Source: Candidatus Binatia bacterium (GTDB lineage: Bacteria; Desulfobacterota; Binatia; HRBIN30). From it: DNA of 55,992 bases. Both the position numbers and the translations under genes were made by a program. The notes under the pieces are model-generated. The model worked only from the letters and a program-made list of their open reading frames with translations. It made no database searches and had not been told where the DNA came from. Shown here one piece after another: positions 1 through 9,298 of this stretch. Each line of letters begins with the position of its first letter. Positions within the stretch are counted from its first letter, which is position 1. The stretch spans positions 1 to 55,992 of the forward strand of contig JAOAHD010000015.1 in the NCBI GenBank assembly GCA_026415395.1, written 5' to 3'.

Positions 1-3000
1 CGGTGTCGCCGTCGGCCGCAAGTCGAGCAAGACGATGTCCTTGAACGCCTCGATGTACCCCGGAGCCGTGGGGATCGACACCCACGCGCGCACCCTCACG
101 GTCTGCCCTTGCAATGCCGAGGCGTACTTCACGCACGACAACGCATCACCCGGTTGCGCGTTCACCTGGAAGCTCAACCGGCAATTCGGTGGATCGCCAA
201 TCAATGCCGGACTCGTCACCGACACTCCCGCCACCGGCGTCACCAGCGAGAAGTTCACCGGTATCCCGTTCATCGCTGCCACACCACTGGCGTCGGTGAC
301 CAAGGCCGTGATCACCATGCTGAAGGTGCCGTCACCATTGTTCGTCACCCCAAGCACGTTCTGCTCGATCAGAATGTGCGCCGCCACAGGCGTCGGAGTG
401 GGAGTGATCGTCGGTGTGTGGCTAATCGTCGGTGTGTGGGTGGCGGTCGAAGTCGGCGAGAGTGTGGGTGTGGGCGTCGAGGTGTGCGTCGGCGTGGCTG
501 TGGGGCGTAGGTCGAGCAAGATGACATCGCGGACATCTTCCACATAACCCGCGGGCTGGCTCGGAGCACTCACCCGCGCCCGGACCCGTACCGTCTGCCC
601 CTGCAATGCCGCAGCATACTTCACGCACGACAGGGCATCTCCAGGCTGCGCCGTCACCTGGAAGCTCAACTGGCAGTTCGGCGGCTGACCCACCAGCGCC
701 GGACTCGTCAGCGACACACCAGCAACTGGGCTCACCAAGGAGAAGTCCACCGGGATGCCGTTCATTGCCGCCACACCACGAGCGTCCGTCACCACCGCCG
801 TGATCACCATGCTGAACGTGCCGTCGCCGTTGTTGGTCACACCTAACACATTCTGCTCAATGTGAACAAACGCCACCTCAGGCGTCGGCGTCGGCGTGAT
901 GGTCGGCGTGGGGGTCACCGTTGGCGTGGCTGTGGGTGTGGATGTCGGGGTTGCCGTCGCCGTGAACGTTGGAGTCCAGGTGAAGGTCGCGGTTGGAGTT
1001 GTGGTCGCTGTGGGTGTCGCCGTCGGAGTTGCGGTGGGAACGGGCAAAAATTGCACGAGTCTCGACAGGCTCACAGAGCCGTTACCACCTGGGGCATCCG
1101 AGCTTTGCGGTGAGGACACGTCGACCTTGAGGCTTCCTACTTCCGGACTCGTAGCCTGCGGGTCGTTGTCGGACAGAACAAAACGGAACCGGCTCAACCC
1201 ATCGACGATTCGGTTGTTCGTAAACGCATCTGGAATCACGATGTCGGTGATCCCTAGCAGTTTTCCTCGGGTCCCCTCGTAGCTCACCGTGATCCGTGAC
1301 CCACCAACGAGCGGGTTCCCAACTCCCGGCCTCCCTAAAGGATCCGGGTTGTCGCTCACGATCAAGGTGAATTCTCGCGCACCACCGGCGGGAATCGGGT
1401 CCAGGGTTAGCGGGAGAAGGACTGCAGTAGTTGGTCCAGAAAACGTCGAACAGGTGGAAGCGAAGACCAGCATCTCATCGTCGCAAGTGCGGACATCCCC
1501 CACCTGGTCAATGTCCCAACGTCCGTTCCCGTTCACGTCAATGAACGTCTCCCCCTCGTTGTACGTGCCGTCGCAGTTCTCGTCGAAGAACGGCTCCGCC
1601 AGGGGCAGCACGTCGTCGCCTTCGTCACAAATCCCATTGTTGTTATTGTCGAGGAAGGGGCGTTCCCCCCGCGTCGTAGCCAAAGTGGCCACCGTACCAT
1701 TTGCCGGCACGGGAGCTTGCGAGATGAGCGTCGCACTCGCCTGCCCAAGGCTGTTCGTCGGCGTTTGGTTGCCAATCGCACCACCGTTGGTTGTGAACGT
1801 GACCACCGTCCCCGGCGGCACTGGATTTCCGAAGCGATCCGCAACGAACGCGGTCATTTGGTTTTCGAGGCCGAAGCTCACCCGCCCAGCGATGTTGTTG
1901 AATTCGCGTGCCAAACTGAAATGGCGTTGCGACGGAGGCCCGCCCAAGACCTGAACTGCAGTCGATCGAGTAACCAACGGCGGGTCAACCGAGAACACCT
2001 GCGCGGTGACTTGTAAGGGCAGGGCGCGGCGGCCTGTGGTTACGACCGTTCTTACCAGGCCATCGCTGTCGGTGACCTGCTGTCGTGGGCTCACGCTTTC
2101 GCCCGAGACTTGTGGCAACGAAAAGACCACCTGCACGCCGGGCAACGGATCACCCTTTCGGCTCTTTACGCGGAACGTGAGGGTAGCCTGCTCTGGCAAA
2201 CCCGATCCGCGCACACCGAGCGTTTGGGTAGACGCGCCGACAAACTCCAAGGCACCCGCTTGATCGCCTTCACCTGGAGTGGGTGTCGGCGTACCGGCCA
2301 CATTGAGCACGGGCACGCTGAGATCACTGAGTCTGACTCCACCTCCGTTAATTCTGAGGCTGAGCGTGCCACTGGGCGTACCCGCCGGAACAATCAACGT
2401 CGCTACCGCTTCACCGTTAGCGTTCGTGAGAGCGGAACGGTCGATGGATCCAATGCTCGTGCTGAAGCGGATCCGCACGTTTTCCACGGGCTGACCACGG
2501 TCATCCACTGCAGTCACCCTCACCAGTGCCGTCCCCTCATTCACGTCATCCACTCGGATGGTAAACGGCTGTACCACAGCGCTGAGGCTGCCAATGGAGC
2601 CTGGCAATGTGACTACTTCGCCGCTCACCGCGTTGACCACACCACCGGAACGAGCACGGATCCAGACCTCCGTACCCTGCAAATGCGGTGGGAACTTGAG
2701 GCACGTCACCGCATTGCCCGGTTGTGGCACCACCGGAATTCCGGTTTGCGACGGGAACTGCGATACGTCGCAAGGCGGGAGCGAGTTCGTGACGGCTCCA
2801 TTGGTAATCGCGACTGCGGCCGCTGGGTCGGACTCATCCGGCACACAGGAGCCACCGCCGCACACAGCATCACTGGAACACGGGGTGCCGTCGCTCGGGC
2901 CGCCCACGCACTGGCGCCGCAGCACCACTTCGAACACCACCGGCGTGCCATCCTCAACAGCGTTGCCCTGCTGATCGACCAAGCTGGCGCTCAGAGTGCT

Positions 3001-4716
3001 CAAGAAGGTCCCGTCGTTATTCTCGACGAAGCGCGGGTTCAGCGACAAGCGAATCCGCGCCACCGGACCCGCAGAAATCGCCACCAGCGGCTGCTTCTCG
3101 ATCAGCGCCACCGCGCTTCCGTCGGAAACCGTGTCCACGCAAGCCTGCACAGTTACTGGGCCGGTTTGTGCACCGGCTTTGAGCTGGACGATGGCAAACC
3201 CAGCGCTGTCAGAGATGGCGAACGGCGCATCGATGGCACAGCGCGACTGCGTGTCCGGAGGCACCGGTGTGGCTTGCGTTACCGGTAAAATCACCGCGCC
3301 GGGAGCGCTCTCCGCCGGAACCACGCTAAAGTAGACGCGCACACCCGTGAGCGGCTGACCATTGTTATCCAGCACGCGTGCCGAAACGGAACTCAGATCC
3401 GTGCCTCCGGTACCAGCGGCCTGAATACGCGCAGGGCTGGCGGATAACAGCAGGGACGCGGGTTTGCCGGGAGGCACATTCGGCAACTTGCCGCCGGGCG
3501 GAATCCGGCCTTGAACCACAGTGATCCGGGTTCGGGCCGTCACACCTCCGGCCAAAGCAGTAACGAAGAAATCCTGTTCGAACGTTCCCGCCGGTACGCG
3601 CAACAGCGAAGTGGCCACTCCGTTTTCCGAACCGAATGGTCGGGTAACTTCGACCAACGGACTGACCTGCCCGACTTCAGTGACGAACAAAACGTTAATC
3701 TCGTTCATCGGCTGATTGTCGGAATCAAACACCGAGGCCTTGAGGTTAACGTTCGTATCTACGGCATTGCCCACAGTAGACGGGTCCGCTTCGAGCACTA
3801 CGACCGCCACGGGCTTCGTGCTTCGGCCGGAAACCACCGTCACTCCAACTTCGCCCGTTTTCTCGCAAGCCGAGGCAATCACCCGCAAATTGCCGATTGC
3901 GGTACCTGGGGGGATGTCCAGTACGGACGACGCCATGCCGGAGCTGTCCGTAGAGCGCACCAGCTCGCGGAAGGTGGCCACACGCGGCTGTACATCGAAC
4001 AAAATGTTGGCATTGGGCACCGGCCGATTGTCCCGGTTAAATGCCACCGCCGTAATCAGTGCCGCACCACCGGTTTGCGAGCTCACCGACAGGGTGTCTG
4101 TTTGCACGATAATGGCTGCCAAGTCCTCACACGGCCGTGGGGTTGGGGTCTGCGTTGGTGTCGCGGTGAATGGGATCGGCGTGGGCGTGGGCCGCGTCGG
4201 GGTACCGAAGGGGGCCTGGACAAGGATCGTTAGGCTCACACTCAGGCCCGCTAAGGGAGAATTGGGCGCACCGCTGACGCTGAGCGCGTATCGGCCACCA
4301 AGATTGGCAGCGACTCGGCCGCTTAAACTCCCGTCTGCACCGGTTCGTCCCTCGGGGTCGCTCAGAGCAAATACGTCAAGAGCGGTCTCCACCACCAAGG
4401 GAATGTTTGCCAGCGGACGTCCCGCCGCGTCGCGAGCAAAGACGGAGAAGGCGGTGGACTGATTCCCGACCAGGGTGATCTCTTCTACGCGCAAGGTCAG
4501 CGAGCCGGCATCGTTTGCCGCCGTGCGCTCGTTGCGGCTGGCGCCGCTGCGCACTGGGGTGCTGGTTGCAGGCGCACGGGTAAACCCGGGCAAGGACGTG
4601 GGCGTAGAGTTCGCACTGCTATTCCCTCCGCCGCCTCCCCCACCGCAGCCGTTCACAATCCACAGGCTGCTGATGACAACTGCGACTAAAGCACCATGCG
4701 CCTTGCCGGGTCTCAT
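1..4716 (-). CDS. Giant multi-domain lipoprotein with Ig-like (Big-type) repeats and Pro/Thr linkers, C-terminus beyond the window
   Basis: Reading the minus strand from ATG 4716-4714 the frame stays open to the window edge (1572 codons). The N-terminus has a short hydrophobic stretch ending in NGC, a weak but usable lipobox, followed at once by seven glycines. Then come successive beta-rich Ig-like modules (Gly/Val/Ala-rich, with phrases such as DNNGQPLTGVRV) that resemble bacterial Big/invasin-type domains, separated by Pro/Thr-alternating linkers near 4150-4200, 885-1040 and 388-502. An Asp/Asn-rich calcium-binding-like segment lies near 1530-1680 (DNNNNGICDEGD, DENCDGTYNEGE, DVNGNGRWD). 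The last two modules are a tandem duplication. Likely an outer-membrane-anchored, surface-exposed adhesion or structural protein; function is inferred from architecture only. It lies 31 bp downstream of another lipoprotein gene, so the two may be co-transcribed. The plus-strand ORFs rich in VGVGV are antisense shadows of the linkers. Confidence 0.82.
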   Translation of the reverse strand, partial: MRPGKAHGALVAVVISSLWIVNGCGGGGGGGNSSANSTPTSLPGFTRAPATSTPVRSGASRNERTAANDAGSLTLRVEEITLVGNQSTAFSVFARDAAGRPLANIPLVVETALDVFALSDPEGRTGADGSLSGRVAANLGGRYALSVSGAPNSPLAGLSVSLTILVQAPFGTPTRPTPTPIPFTATPTQTPTPRPCEDLAAIIVQTDTLSVSSQTGGAALITAVAFNRDNRPVPNANILFDVQPRVATFRELVRSTDSSGMASSVLDIPPGTAIGNLRVIASACEKTGEVGVTVVSGRSTKPVAVVVLEADPSTVGNAVDTNVNLKASVFDSDNQPMNEINVLFVTEVGQVSPLVEVTRPFGSENGVATSLLRVPAGTFEQDFFVTALAGGVTARTRITVVQGRIPPGGKLPNVPPGKPASLLLSASPARIQAAGTGGTDLSSVSARVLDNNGQPLTGVRVYFSVVPAESAPGAVILPVTQATPVPPDTQSRCAIDAPFAISDSAGFAIVQLKAGAQTGPVTVQACVDTVSDGSAVALIEKQPLVAISAGPVARIRLSLNPRFVENNDGTFLSTLSASLVDQQGNAVEDGTPVVFEVVLRRQCVGGPSDGTPCSSDAVCGGGSCVPDESDPAAAVAITNGAVTNSLPPCDVSQFPSQTGIPVVPQPGNAVTCLKFPPHLQGTEVWIRARSGGVVNAVSGEVVTLPGSIGSLSAVVQPFTIRVDDVNEGTALVRVTAVDDRGQPVENVRIRFSTSIGSIDRSALTNANGEAVATLIVPAGTPSGTLSLRINGGGVRLSDLSVPVLNVAGTPTPTPGEGDQAGALEFVGASTQTLGVRGSGLPEQATLTFRVKSRKGDPLPGVQVVFSLPQVSGESVSPRQQVTDSDGLVRTVVTTGRRALPLQVTAQVFSVDPPLVTRSTAVQVLGGPPSQRHFSLAREFNNIAGRVSFGLENQMTAFVADRFGNPVPPGTVVTFTTNGGAIGNQTPTNSLGQASATLISQAPVPANGTVATLATTRGERPFLDNNNNGICDEGDDVLPLAEPFFDENCDGTYNEGETFIDVNGNGRWDIDQVGDVRTCDDEMLVFASTCSTFSGPTTAVLLPLTLDPIPAGGAREFTLIVSDNPDPLGRPGVGNPLVGGSRITVSYEGTRGKLLGITDIVIPDAFTNNRIVDGLSRFRFVLSDNDPQATSPEVGSLKVDVSSPQSSDAPGGNGSVSLSRLVQFLPVPTATPTATPTATTTPTATFTWTPTFTATATPTSTPTATPTVTPTPTITPTPTPEVAFVHIEQNVLGVTNNGDGTFSMVITAVVTDARGVAAMNGIPVDFSLVSPVAGVSLTSPALVGQPPNCQLSFQVTAQPGDALSCVKYAAALQGQTVRVRARVSAPSQPAGYVEDVRDVILLDLRPTATPTHTSTPTPTLSPTSTATHTPTISHTPTITPTPTPVAAHILIEQNVLGVTNNGDGTFSMVITALVTDASGVAAMNGIPVNFSLVTPVAGVSVTSPALIGDPPNCRLSFQVNAQPGDALSCVKYASALQGQTVRVRAWVSIPTAPGYIEAFKDIVLLDLRPTATP
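15..387 (-). repeat. Second copy of a tandemly duplicated ~125-residue module in the giant lipoprotein
   Basis: This copy encodes a module running from AAHILIEQNVLGVTNNGDG to LLDLRPTATP. It matches the copy at 505-875 residue for residue over most of its length (shared: IEQNVLGVTNNGDGTFSMV, MNGIPV, QPGDALSCVKYA, ALQGQTVRVRA). A Pro/Thr linker at about 388-502 separates the two. DNA identity is also high, with differences mainly at third positions, so the duplication is recent relative to the other modules. Confidence 0.8.
505..875 (-). repeat. First copy of the tandemly duplicated module in the giant lipoprotein
   Basis: This copy encodes VAFVHIEQNVLGVTNNGDG through LLDLRPTATP and pairs with the copy at 15-387. 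Both contain two cysteines in the same places (PPNCQLSF or PPNCRLSF, and ALSCVKYA), which could form a disulfide within the module. Confidence 0.8.
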
Positions 4717-4747
4717 AGCCCCTCTCCTCACTCCACCTTTTGCAGTC

Positions 4748-5470
4748 TCACTGCGTCGGCTGCTGGATCGACAGGCACTCCTCGACGGAGTTGCAGCACA
4801 GCTGTCCTGTCGTGCAGTTACAGAAGTTGTCGAAGGTTACCGTGTACCCAGCAGTGGCTCGGTACACATTGCCTGCGGTGTCACGCGCAAAAAACGTCAA
4901 CAGCACCGGTTGAGCTTCGCCGTACACCCGTGGTTGCACGCCGGCTTTTGCCAAAAAGTCCGCCAACAGCACGCCCGACACGACGGTGTCCGTGAAGTTG
5001 CAAGTCCCTCTCACCGTGCCGACCAAACAATCGTCAGAACTCGAGCAAGCGCGCTGTGCCGCATTTGAACAACGACCTCCAATTGCGGTGGCGGCGATGT
5101 TTTGGGTGATGTCTCCGAGTCCGGTGCGAGAGTCCTCGAAATGGATGCGCACCTGGAACAGGCGCAGATCGAGTTTTTGATCGTTACGGATCACCACATT
5201 CAACGCCGTTTGGGTGAACAGCTCCTGACTGATTTGAATCTGGCCCCCGCCACCACCACCGCCCCCACTGGCAACGCAGAAATTCTGTACCACGTCCACG
5301 TCGGCGCTGTTGGGTCGCACCATGTCGGCCTGGTTGATCCCCTCACCAGAAAATCCCACCACGCGAAAGACCAGCGAATCTTCGCCATCCACCGCATCGC
5401 CGCTGGAGCCGCAGCTGGCGGCAACGAGCGCCGTAACCAGTGCCAATCCCAATGAGGTTAACCACCGCAT
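4748..5470 (-). CDS. Predicted lipoprotein with an internal poly-glycine tract, function unknown
   Basis: The 240-residue product begins with a signal peptide ending in the lipobox LVAASC, so it should be lipid-anchored. After a short acidic region it carries a run of eight glycines (about residues 69-76), then a beta-rich domain (TALNVVIRNDQKLDLRL, VLLTFFARDTAG) and a Cys-rich stretch with several paired cysteines (RCSNAAQRACSSSDDCLVG) and a CNCTTGQLCC tail. I do not recognise a named family. Its ATG lies inside the 3' end of aroB (13-bp overlap), so it is probably translated from the pil-aro transcript, and it is followed 31 bp later by the giant lipoprotein. It and its neighbour both carry poly-Gly stretches, suggesting a shared origin or role. 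Confidence 0.75.
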   Translation of the reverse strand: MRWLTSLGLALVTALVAASCGSSGDAVDGEDSLVFRVVGFSGEGINQADMVRPNSADVDVVQNFCVASGGGGGGGGQIQISQELFTQTALNVVIRNDQKLDLRLFQVRIHFEDSRTGLGDITQNIAATAIGGRCSNAAQRACSSSDDCLVGTVRGTCNFTDTVVSGVLLADFLAKAGVQPRVYGEAQPVLLTFFARDTAGNVYRATAGYTVTFDNFCNCTTGQLCCNSVEECLSIQQPTQ

Positions 5471-6615
5471 GGACCCTTCCCTCCTGGCTTCGCCAACACC
5501 GCCCGGTCGGCGAGTTCGATGATCTCTTCGTTGGTCAAAAACACGAAGCGCGTCTTCCCGAGGTCTTCCAAACCCACAAACTTAACCTTGCCCCCTTGCA
5601 CCTTCTTATCGAGCTCAATGGCCGCGGCGAGTTGGCGCCGATCGACGTCGCCGGGCAATGCCACCGGCAAGCCAGCACGTTCCAGCAAGGAGTGCAGGCG
5701 ATGCACCACCTCGAAGGAACAAAGCCCCAAAGCCGCACTCACACGCGCTTCTGCGACCATACCAATCGCAACCGCTTCTCCGTGCAGGTAGCGCTGGTAC
5801 GAAGTCGCACTTTCCAACGCGTGGCCGATGGTGTGCCCAAAATTCAGCACCGCACGCTCGCCGCTTTCGCGTTCGTCGCGCTCGACAACGCCAGCTTTGA
5901 GTTCACAGCAGCGGCGCACGACACGCACGAGTAAAGGCAAATCGACAGCTAGAATGCGCTCGAGCTCCCGCTCGAGCAGGGCGAAAAATTCCGCGTCGAA
6001 AATGGCACCGTACTTTACCACCTCCGCGAAGCCGGCCAACAATTGGCGCCGCGATAGCGTGGTCAGCGTGCACACGTCGATCAAAACCCCGCGGGGTTGG
6101 TAAAACGCGCCGATCAAGTTCTTACCGCGCGGATGATCGATGCCGGTTTTGCCGCCCACGCTCGAATCGACTTGCGCCAGCAAGGTCGTGGGCAGTTGTA
6201 CATACGGGATCCCGCGCAAGTACGTGGCGGCGGCAAAGCCAGCAAGGTCGCCAATCACCCCGCCGCCCAAGGCAAAGAGCACGGAGGATCGCTCCAACGC
6301 TGCGTCCACCAAGCGGTCGTAAATCAAAGCGAGCGACGCCAGGTTCTTGTGTTCTTCGCCGTCCGGCACTTCGATTTGCACCGGCTCGAACCCCACTGTA
6401 CGCAGGCTCTGCACCACGATGTCGGCGTAAAATGCGCCAACTACGGGGTTGGTGACGACCGCACATTTGCCGGGCGAGCACAGCTCCTTTGCCCAAGAGC
6501 CGGTATGTTCGAGTAGGTGCTCCCCAATCGTGATGGGATAAGACCGATCTCCCAAGCCAACCACGATTTGCACACGCGCCGCCGGAGCAGCGTGATTGTT
6601 CACCGGCGCGGTCAT
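5458..6615 (-). CDS. aroB: 3-dehydroquinate synthase
   Basis: AroB converts DAHP to 3-dehydroquinate, the second step of the shikimate pathway, using NAD and a divalent metal. The product shows the expected signatures: the NAD-binding GGGVIGDLAGFAAATYLRG segment, PTTLLAQVDSSVGGKTGID, KNLIGAFYQP and the metal-site motif NFGHTIGHALE. I start it at the ATG at 6615, which overlaps the aroK stop as ATGA, rather than at the longer ORF start at 6708, because the extra residues do not look like AroB. That gives 385 residues, near the normal family length of about 360. It is the distal conserved gene of the pilMNOPQ-aroKB arrangement. Confidence 0.95.
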   Translation of the reverse strand: MTAPVNNHAAPAARVQIVVGLGDRSYPITIGEHLLEHTGSWAKELCSPGKCAVVTNPVVGAFYADIVVQSLRTVGFEPVQIEVPDGEEHKNLASLALIYDRLVDAALERSSVLFALGGGVIGDLAGFAAATYLRGIPYVQLPTTLLAQVDSSVGGKTGIDHPRGKNLIGAFYQPRGVLIDVCTLTTLSRRQLLAGFAEVVKYGAIFDAEFFALLERELERILAVDLPLLVRVVRRCCELKAGVVERDERESGERAVLNFGHTIGHALESATSYQRYLHGEAVAIGMVAEARVSAALGLCSFEVVHRLHSLLERAGLPVALPGDVDRRQLAAAIELDKKVQGGKVKFVGLEDLGKTRFVFLTNEEIIELADRAVLAKPGGKGPCGG

Positions 6616-7139
6616 ACCGACAGCTCCTTGGGATCCAGAACGGTGCCAAGGTATGCGAGAATTGCTTCTGCCACCTCCTCGGGCGACCGTGACGTTGTGT
6701 CGATACAAATGTCCGCTTGAGCATAAGCGGCCGCTCGCGCGGCAAGCAGCGCTTCGATCTGCTCGCGCTTATCCGCACGTTGCAGCAAGGGACGCGAGGT
6801 ATCCGCCGCTGTGCGCGACAAAATCGCTTCCACGGAGGCAGTGAGACACACAACCGGTCCGGCTGCCCGCATCCGAGCGAGGTTCTCAGGGTCGACGATG
6901 GCCCCTCCTCCCGTGGCAACGATCGCATCCTCGGCAAGGGCAGTAACCAGCTCTTCGCGCTCGAGTTGGCGAAACGCCCTTTCCCCGTAGCGCGCAAAGA
7001 TCTCCGCAACGGACATGTTCATGCGCTGCTCGATACGTTCATCGAGGTCTATGAAGGTTTTTCCGAGGCGTTCCGCGAGGATACGCCCCACGGTGGATTT
7101 GCCAGTTGCCATAAAGCCGGTGAGAGCGATGGTTGTCAT
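6612..7139 (-). CDS. aroK: Shikimate kinase
   Basis: The 175-residue product phosphorylates shikimate at the 3-hydroxyl in the cytoplasm. It has the P-loop GFMATGKST near residues 8-16, the substrate-binding DLDERIE segment, the FRQLEREEL motif and ATGGGAI. The last codons overlap the aroB start by four bases (ATGA), indicating translational coupling. It follows pilQ by 32 bp in the same direction; the pilMNOPQ-aroK-aroB order is common in Gram-negative bacteria and is linkage rather than shared function. Confidence 0.96.
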   Translation of the reverse strand: MTTIALTGFMATGKSTVGRILAERLGKTFIDLDERIEQRMNMSVAEIFARYGERAFRQLEREELVTALAEDAIVATGGGAIVDPENLARMRAAGPVVCLTASVEAILSRTAADTSRPLLQRADKREQIEALLAARAAAYAQADICIDTTSRSPEEVAEAILAYLGTVLDPKELSV

Positions 7140-7171
7140 GGCGCGTGCACTCGTTTCACGTAGCGAGGCGT

Positions 7172-9298
7172 CTAACCCTCCGATGGAGCCCCCGATCGGT
7201 TACGCCACAGTTCCTCGGCAGTGGGCAAGTTCGCTCCGGGGGTGCCTAGAATCCGGGGTGTCAGGAACACGAGAAGGTCTTCGCGGCGATCGCTCTTGTT
7301 GAAGTTGCGGAACAACCAACCAATCCCTGGAACATCTTTCAAAAACGGGATACCTGTCCGAGTCTCGGCAAACGTGTCGCGGTAGATGCCGCCGAGCACG
7401 ATAGTTTGTCCGCTCTTCACCAGGATGTGCGAGTTAGCCTCCCGGGTGATTTCCGTCGGAATTTGATCCACGGTTCGGGCAAAATCGGCCTGACTCGACT
7501 TGGTCGACATGTCGAGCAGAACAAACCCGTCCGACGACACCTGCGGCGTGACCACCAGGATTATGCCGGTCTCGATTTTCTCGGTGGCCGCAGAAGCCGC
7601 CCCAACCGCGCCGCCGGCCCCAGTATTGATGATTGTGCCTGTGCTCGGGAGGCGCACACGGATGATGGTGAGGCTCTTGATCGTTGCCGGAACGTTATTG
7701 AGGGTGACCACGCGCGGGCGCGATACAACCCGAGCCTTGCCCTGACGCTCGAATGCGCTCAAGCGCATGTCCAACGCGTGGGCACCATCCAACGACCCCA
7801 AGGCCAGATTCAACGCACTGCCGCTGTTGGCGACCGATTGCGCAGCAGGGAAGTCGGCAATGAACGGCACGCCACTTGTCCCGGAACCCAACCCTGCCCC
7901 GCCGACACCGATGGTACCTGGGAAGTTTACGCCGGTGGGATTGCCGGTCGCCGGCCCAGCCAGGTAGCGATAACCCCACTGCACACCGAGTTCGCGCGCA
8001 AAATCGGTCGTGGCCTCAACAATATTCGATTCAATCAAGACTTGCGGGGTTTGGACATCGAGACGGCGAACAACCTCCTTGGCATTCTCGATGCCCCGCT
8101 GGATATCGCGCACGATAATGGTGTTGGAAAGCTCATCGACAAAGACGCTACCCCGATTCGTCAGCACTCCCGCCTCCTGCACCGTAGCGCGTGCTCCCGC
8201 ACCCGTCGCACGGCTGGCGGCCGCTCCGCTGATGATGTCCGCCAAGTTCTTGGCCTTGGTGTAGTTAACCTTGATGTACTCGACCTTGAGCGGCTCGAGG
8301 ACTTTGGCTGCCTCCAATGCCTTCTGTTTTTCTTCGCGCTCTTCTCGCAGGCGTTTGACGGTGGAGATGCGAATGACGTTGCCTTCTTGCACGCTTTCCA
8401 AGCCGAGGGTCTGCAGGATAATGTCGAGCGCCTGGTCCCAGGGGACGTCGTGCAAGCGCAAGGTCACCTTGCCGCGCACATCATCGGTGGCGACGATGTT
8501 GAGCCTGCTCACTTCGGCAAGCAACCGCAGGACGTTGTGGACATCGGCATCTTTGAAGTCCAAGGATACGCGCTGTCCCACATATGCTGGCTTCGCCCCG
8601 GTGGCCGTGCGCGTCTCGGTGGTTTGCACCGCCGGAGACGGTTCTGGCTGCTGCGGCGAACGGGCAGGCATGGGCTCTTCTTCCATCACGCCTGCAATGA
8701 CACCGACGCGGTGCGAGTAAACCAACTCTTCCTCAATTGGCTTCGTACCCCCAGTGGGTTCCCCGATAAACACGACCACTGTCGAATCTAGGTCACTCAC
8801 TGTGTACGGTGGAACCTTAGACTTGAGGTAGGCCGAAACCCGCAGGTTGCCTTGGCTCGACTGCAAGCGCACTTCTTTAATCAGCGGGTTCCGCCGGACA
8901 GGCAGTCGCTCGACAACCCCGGGCCGCACCTTGGGAGAAGTGATTTCAATTACCAACCGCGGCGGGCTGTCCAGCGCAAGGTGGGTCACTGCTTGCGGGC
9001 GCCCGCTCAGCTTCAAGAACATCCCCTCTTGCCCGTTGTCGCTCACCACCCGGAGTTCCCTGAGTTCGAGCGAAGGCGAACTCTCGAACCCGGTTCCTTG
9101 CGGTGAGATGTCTTCGGAGGCCGGCATCGTTTCCGTGAGTTGGCCTCCTTGCTCAGCGCCACCGAGAGGAGACGACACCGACGTCAACGGCGGCTCGACT
9201 TTTTCCACCGTTGGCCGACTACATCCGACGACACCGAAGAGCAGTACTCCTCCGACAAGCCCGCAGCGAACCGCAACCGACCCATTCCCTTGCATCAT
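7172..9298 (-). CDS. pilQ: Type IV pilus secretin PilQ
   Basis: PilQ forms the outer-membrane channel through which the type IV pilus passes. The 708-residue product starts with a lipoprotein-like signal peptide (GVVGC). AMIN-like peptidoglycan-binding sequence spans about residues 75-180, an STN domain follows (VSLDFKDADVHNVLRLLAEV, about 243-300), then a secretin N-domain, and the beta-barrel secretin domain occupies about 480-700 with VVSRPRVVTLNNVPATI and the C-terminal GIPFLKDVPGIGWLF and EDLLVFLTPRIL motifs. The ATG overlaps the pilP stop (ATGATG), so the two are coupled. Length and domain order are typical. Confidence 0.96.
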   Translation of the reverse strand: MMQGNGSVAVRCGLVGGVLLFGVVGCSRPTVEKVEPPLTSVSSPLGGAEQGGQLTETMPASEDISPQGTGFESSPSLELRELRVVSDNGQEGMFLKLSGRPQAVTHLALDSPPRLVIEITSPKVRPGVVERLPVRRNPLIKEVRLQSSQGNLRVSAYLKSKVPPYTVSDLDSTVVVFIGEPTGGTKPIEEELVYSHRVGVIAGVMEEEPMPARSPQQPEPSPAVQTTETRTATGAKPAYVGQRVSLDFKDADVHNVLRLLAEVSRLNIVATDDVRGKVTLRLHDVPWDQALDIILQTLGLESVQEGNVIRISTVKRLREEREEKQKALEAAKVLEPLKVEYIKVNYTKAKNLADIISGAAASRATGAGARATVQEAGVLTNRGSVFVDELSNTIIVRDIQRGIENAKEVVRRLDVQTPQVLIESNIVEATTDFARELGVQWGYRYLAGPATGNPTGVNFPGTIGVGGAGLGSGTSGVPFIADFPAAQSVANSGSALNLALGSLDGAHALDMRLSAFERQGKARVVSRPRVVTLNNVPATIKSLTIIRVRLPSTGTIINTGAGGAVGAASAATEKIETGIILVVTPQVSSDGFVLLDMSTKSSQADFARTVDQIPTEITREANSHILVKSGQTIVLGGIYRDTFAETRTGIPFLKDVPGIGWLFRNFNKSDRREDLLVFLTPRILGTPGANLPTAEELWRNRSGAPSEG

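Noticed and set aside
896-1282. Plus-strand ORF encoding a striking Val-Gly alternating repeat protein (VGVGVTVGVAVGV)
   Set aside because: It is the antisense of the Pro/Thr linker of the minus-strand lipoprotein; the repeat is a by-product of ACN/CCN codons read on the other strand.
7406-8791. 461-codon plus-strand ORF opposite pilQ
   Set aside because: pilQ is certain on the minus strand with full domain structure; this is a GC-rich shadow without any family feature.
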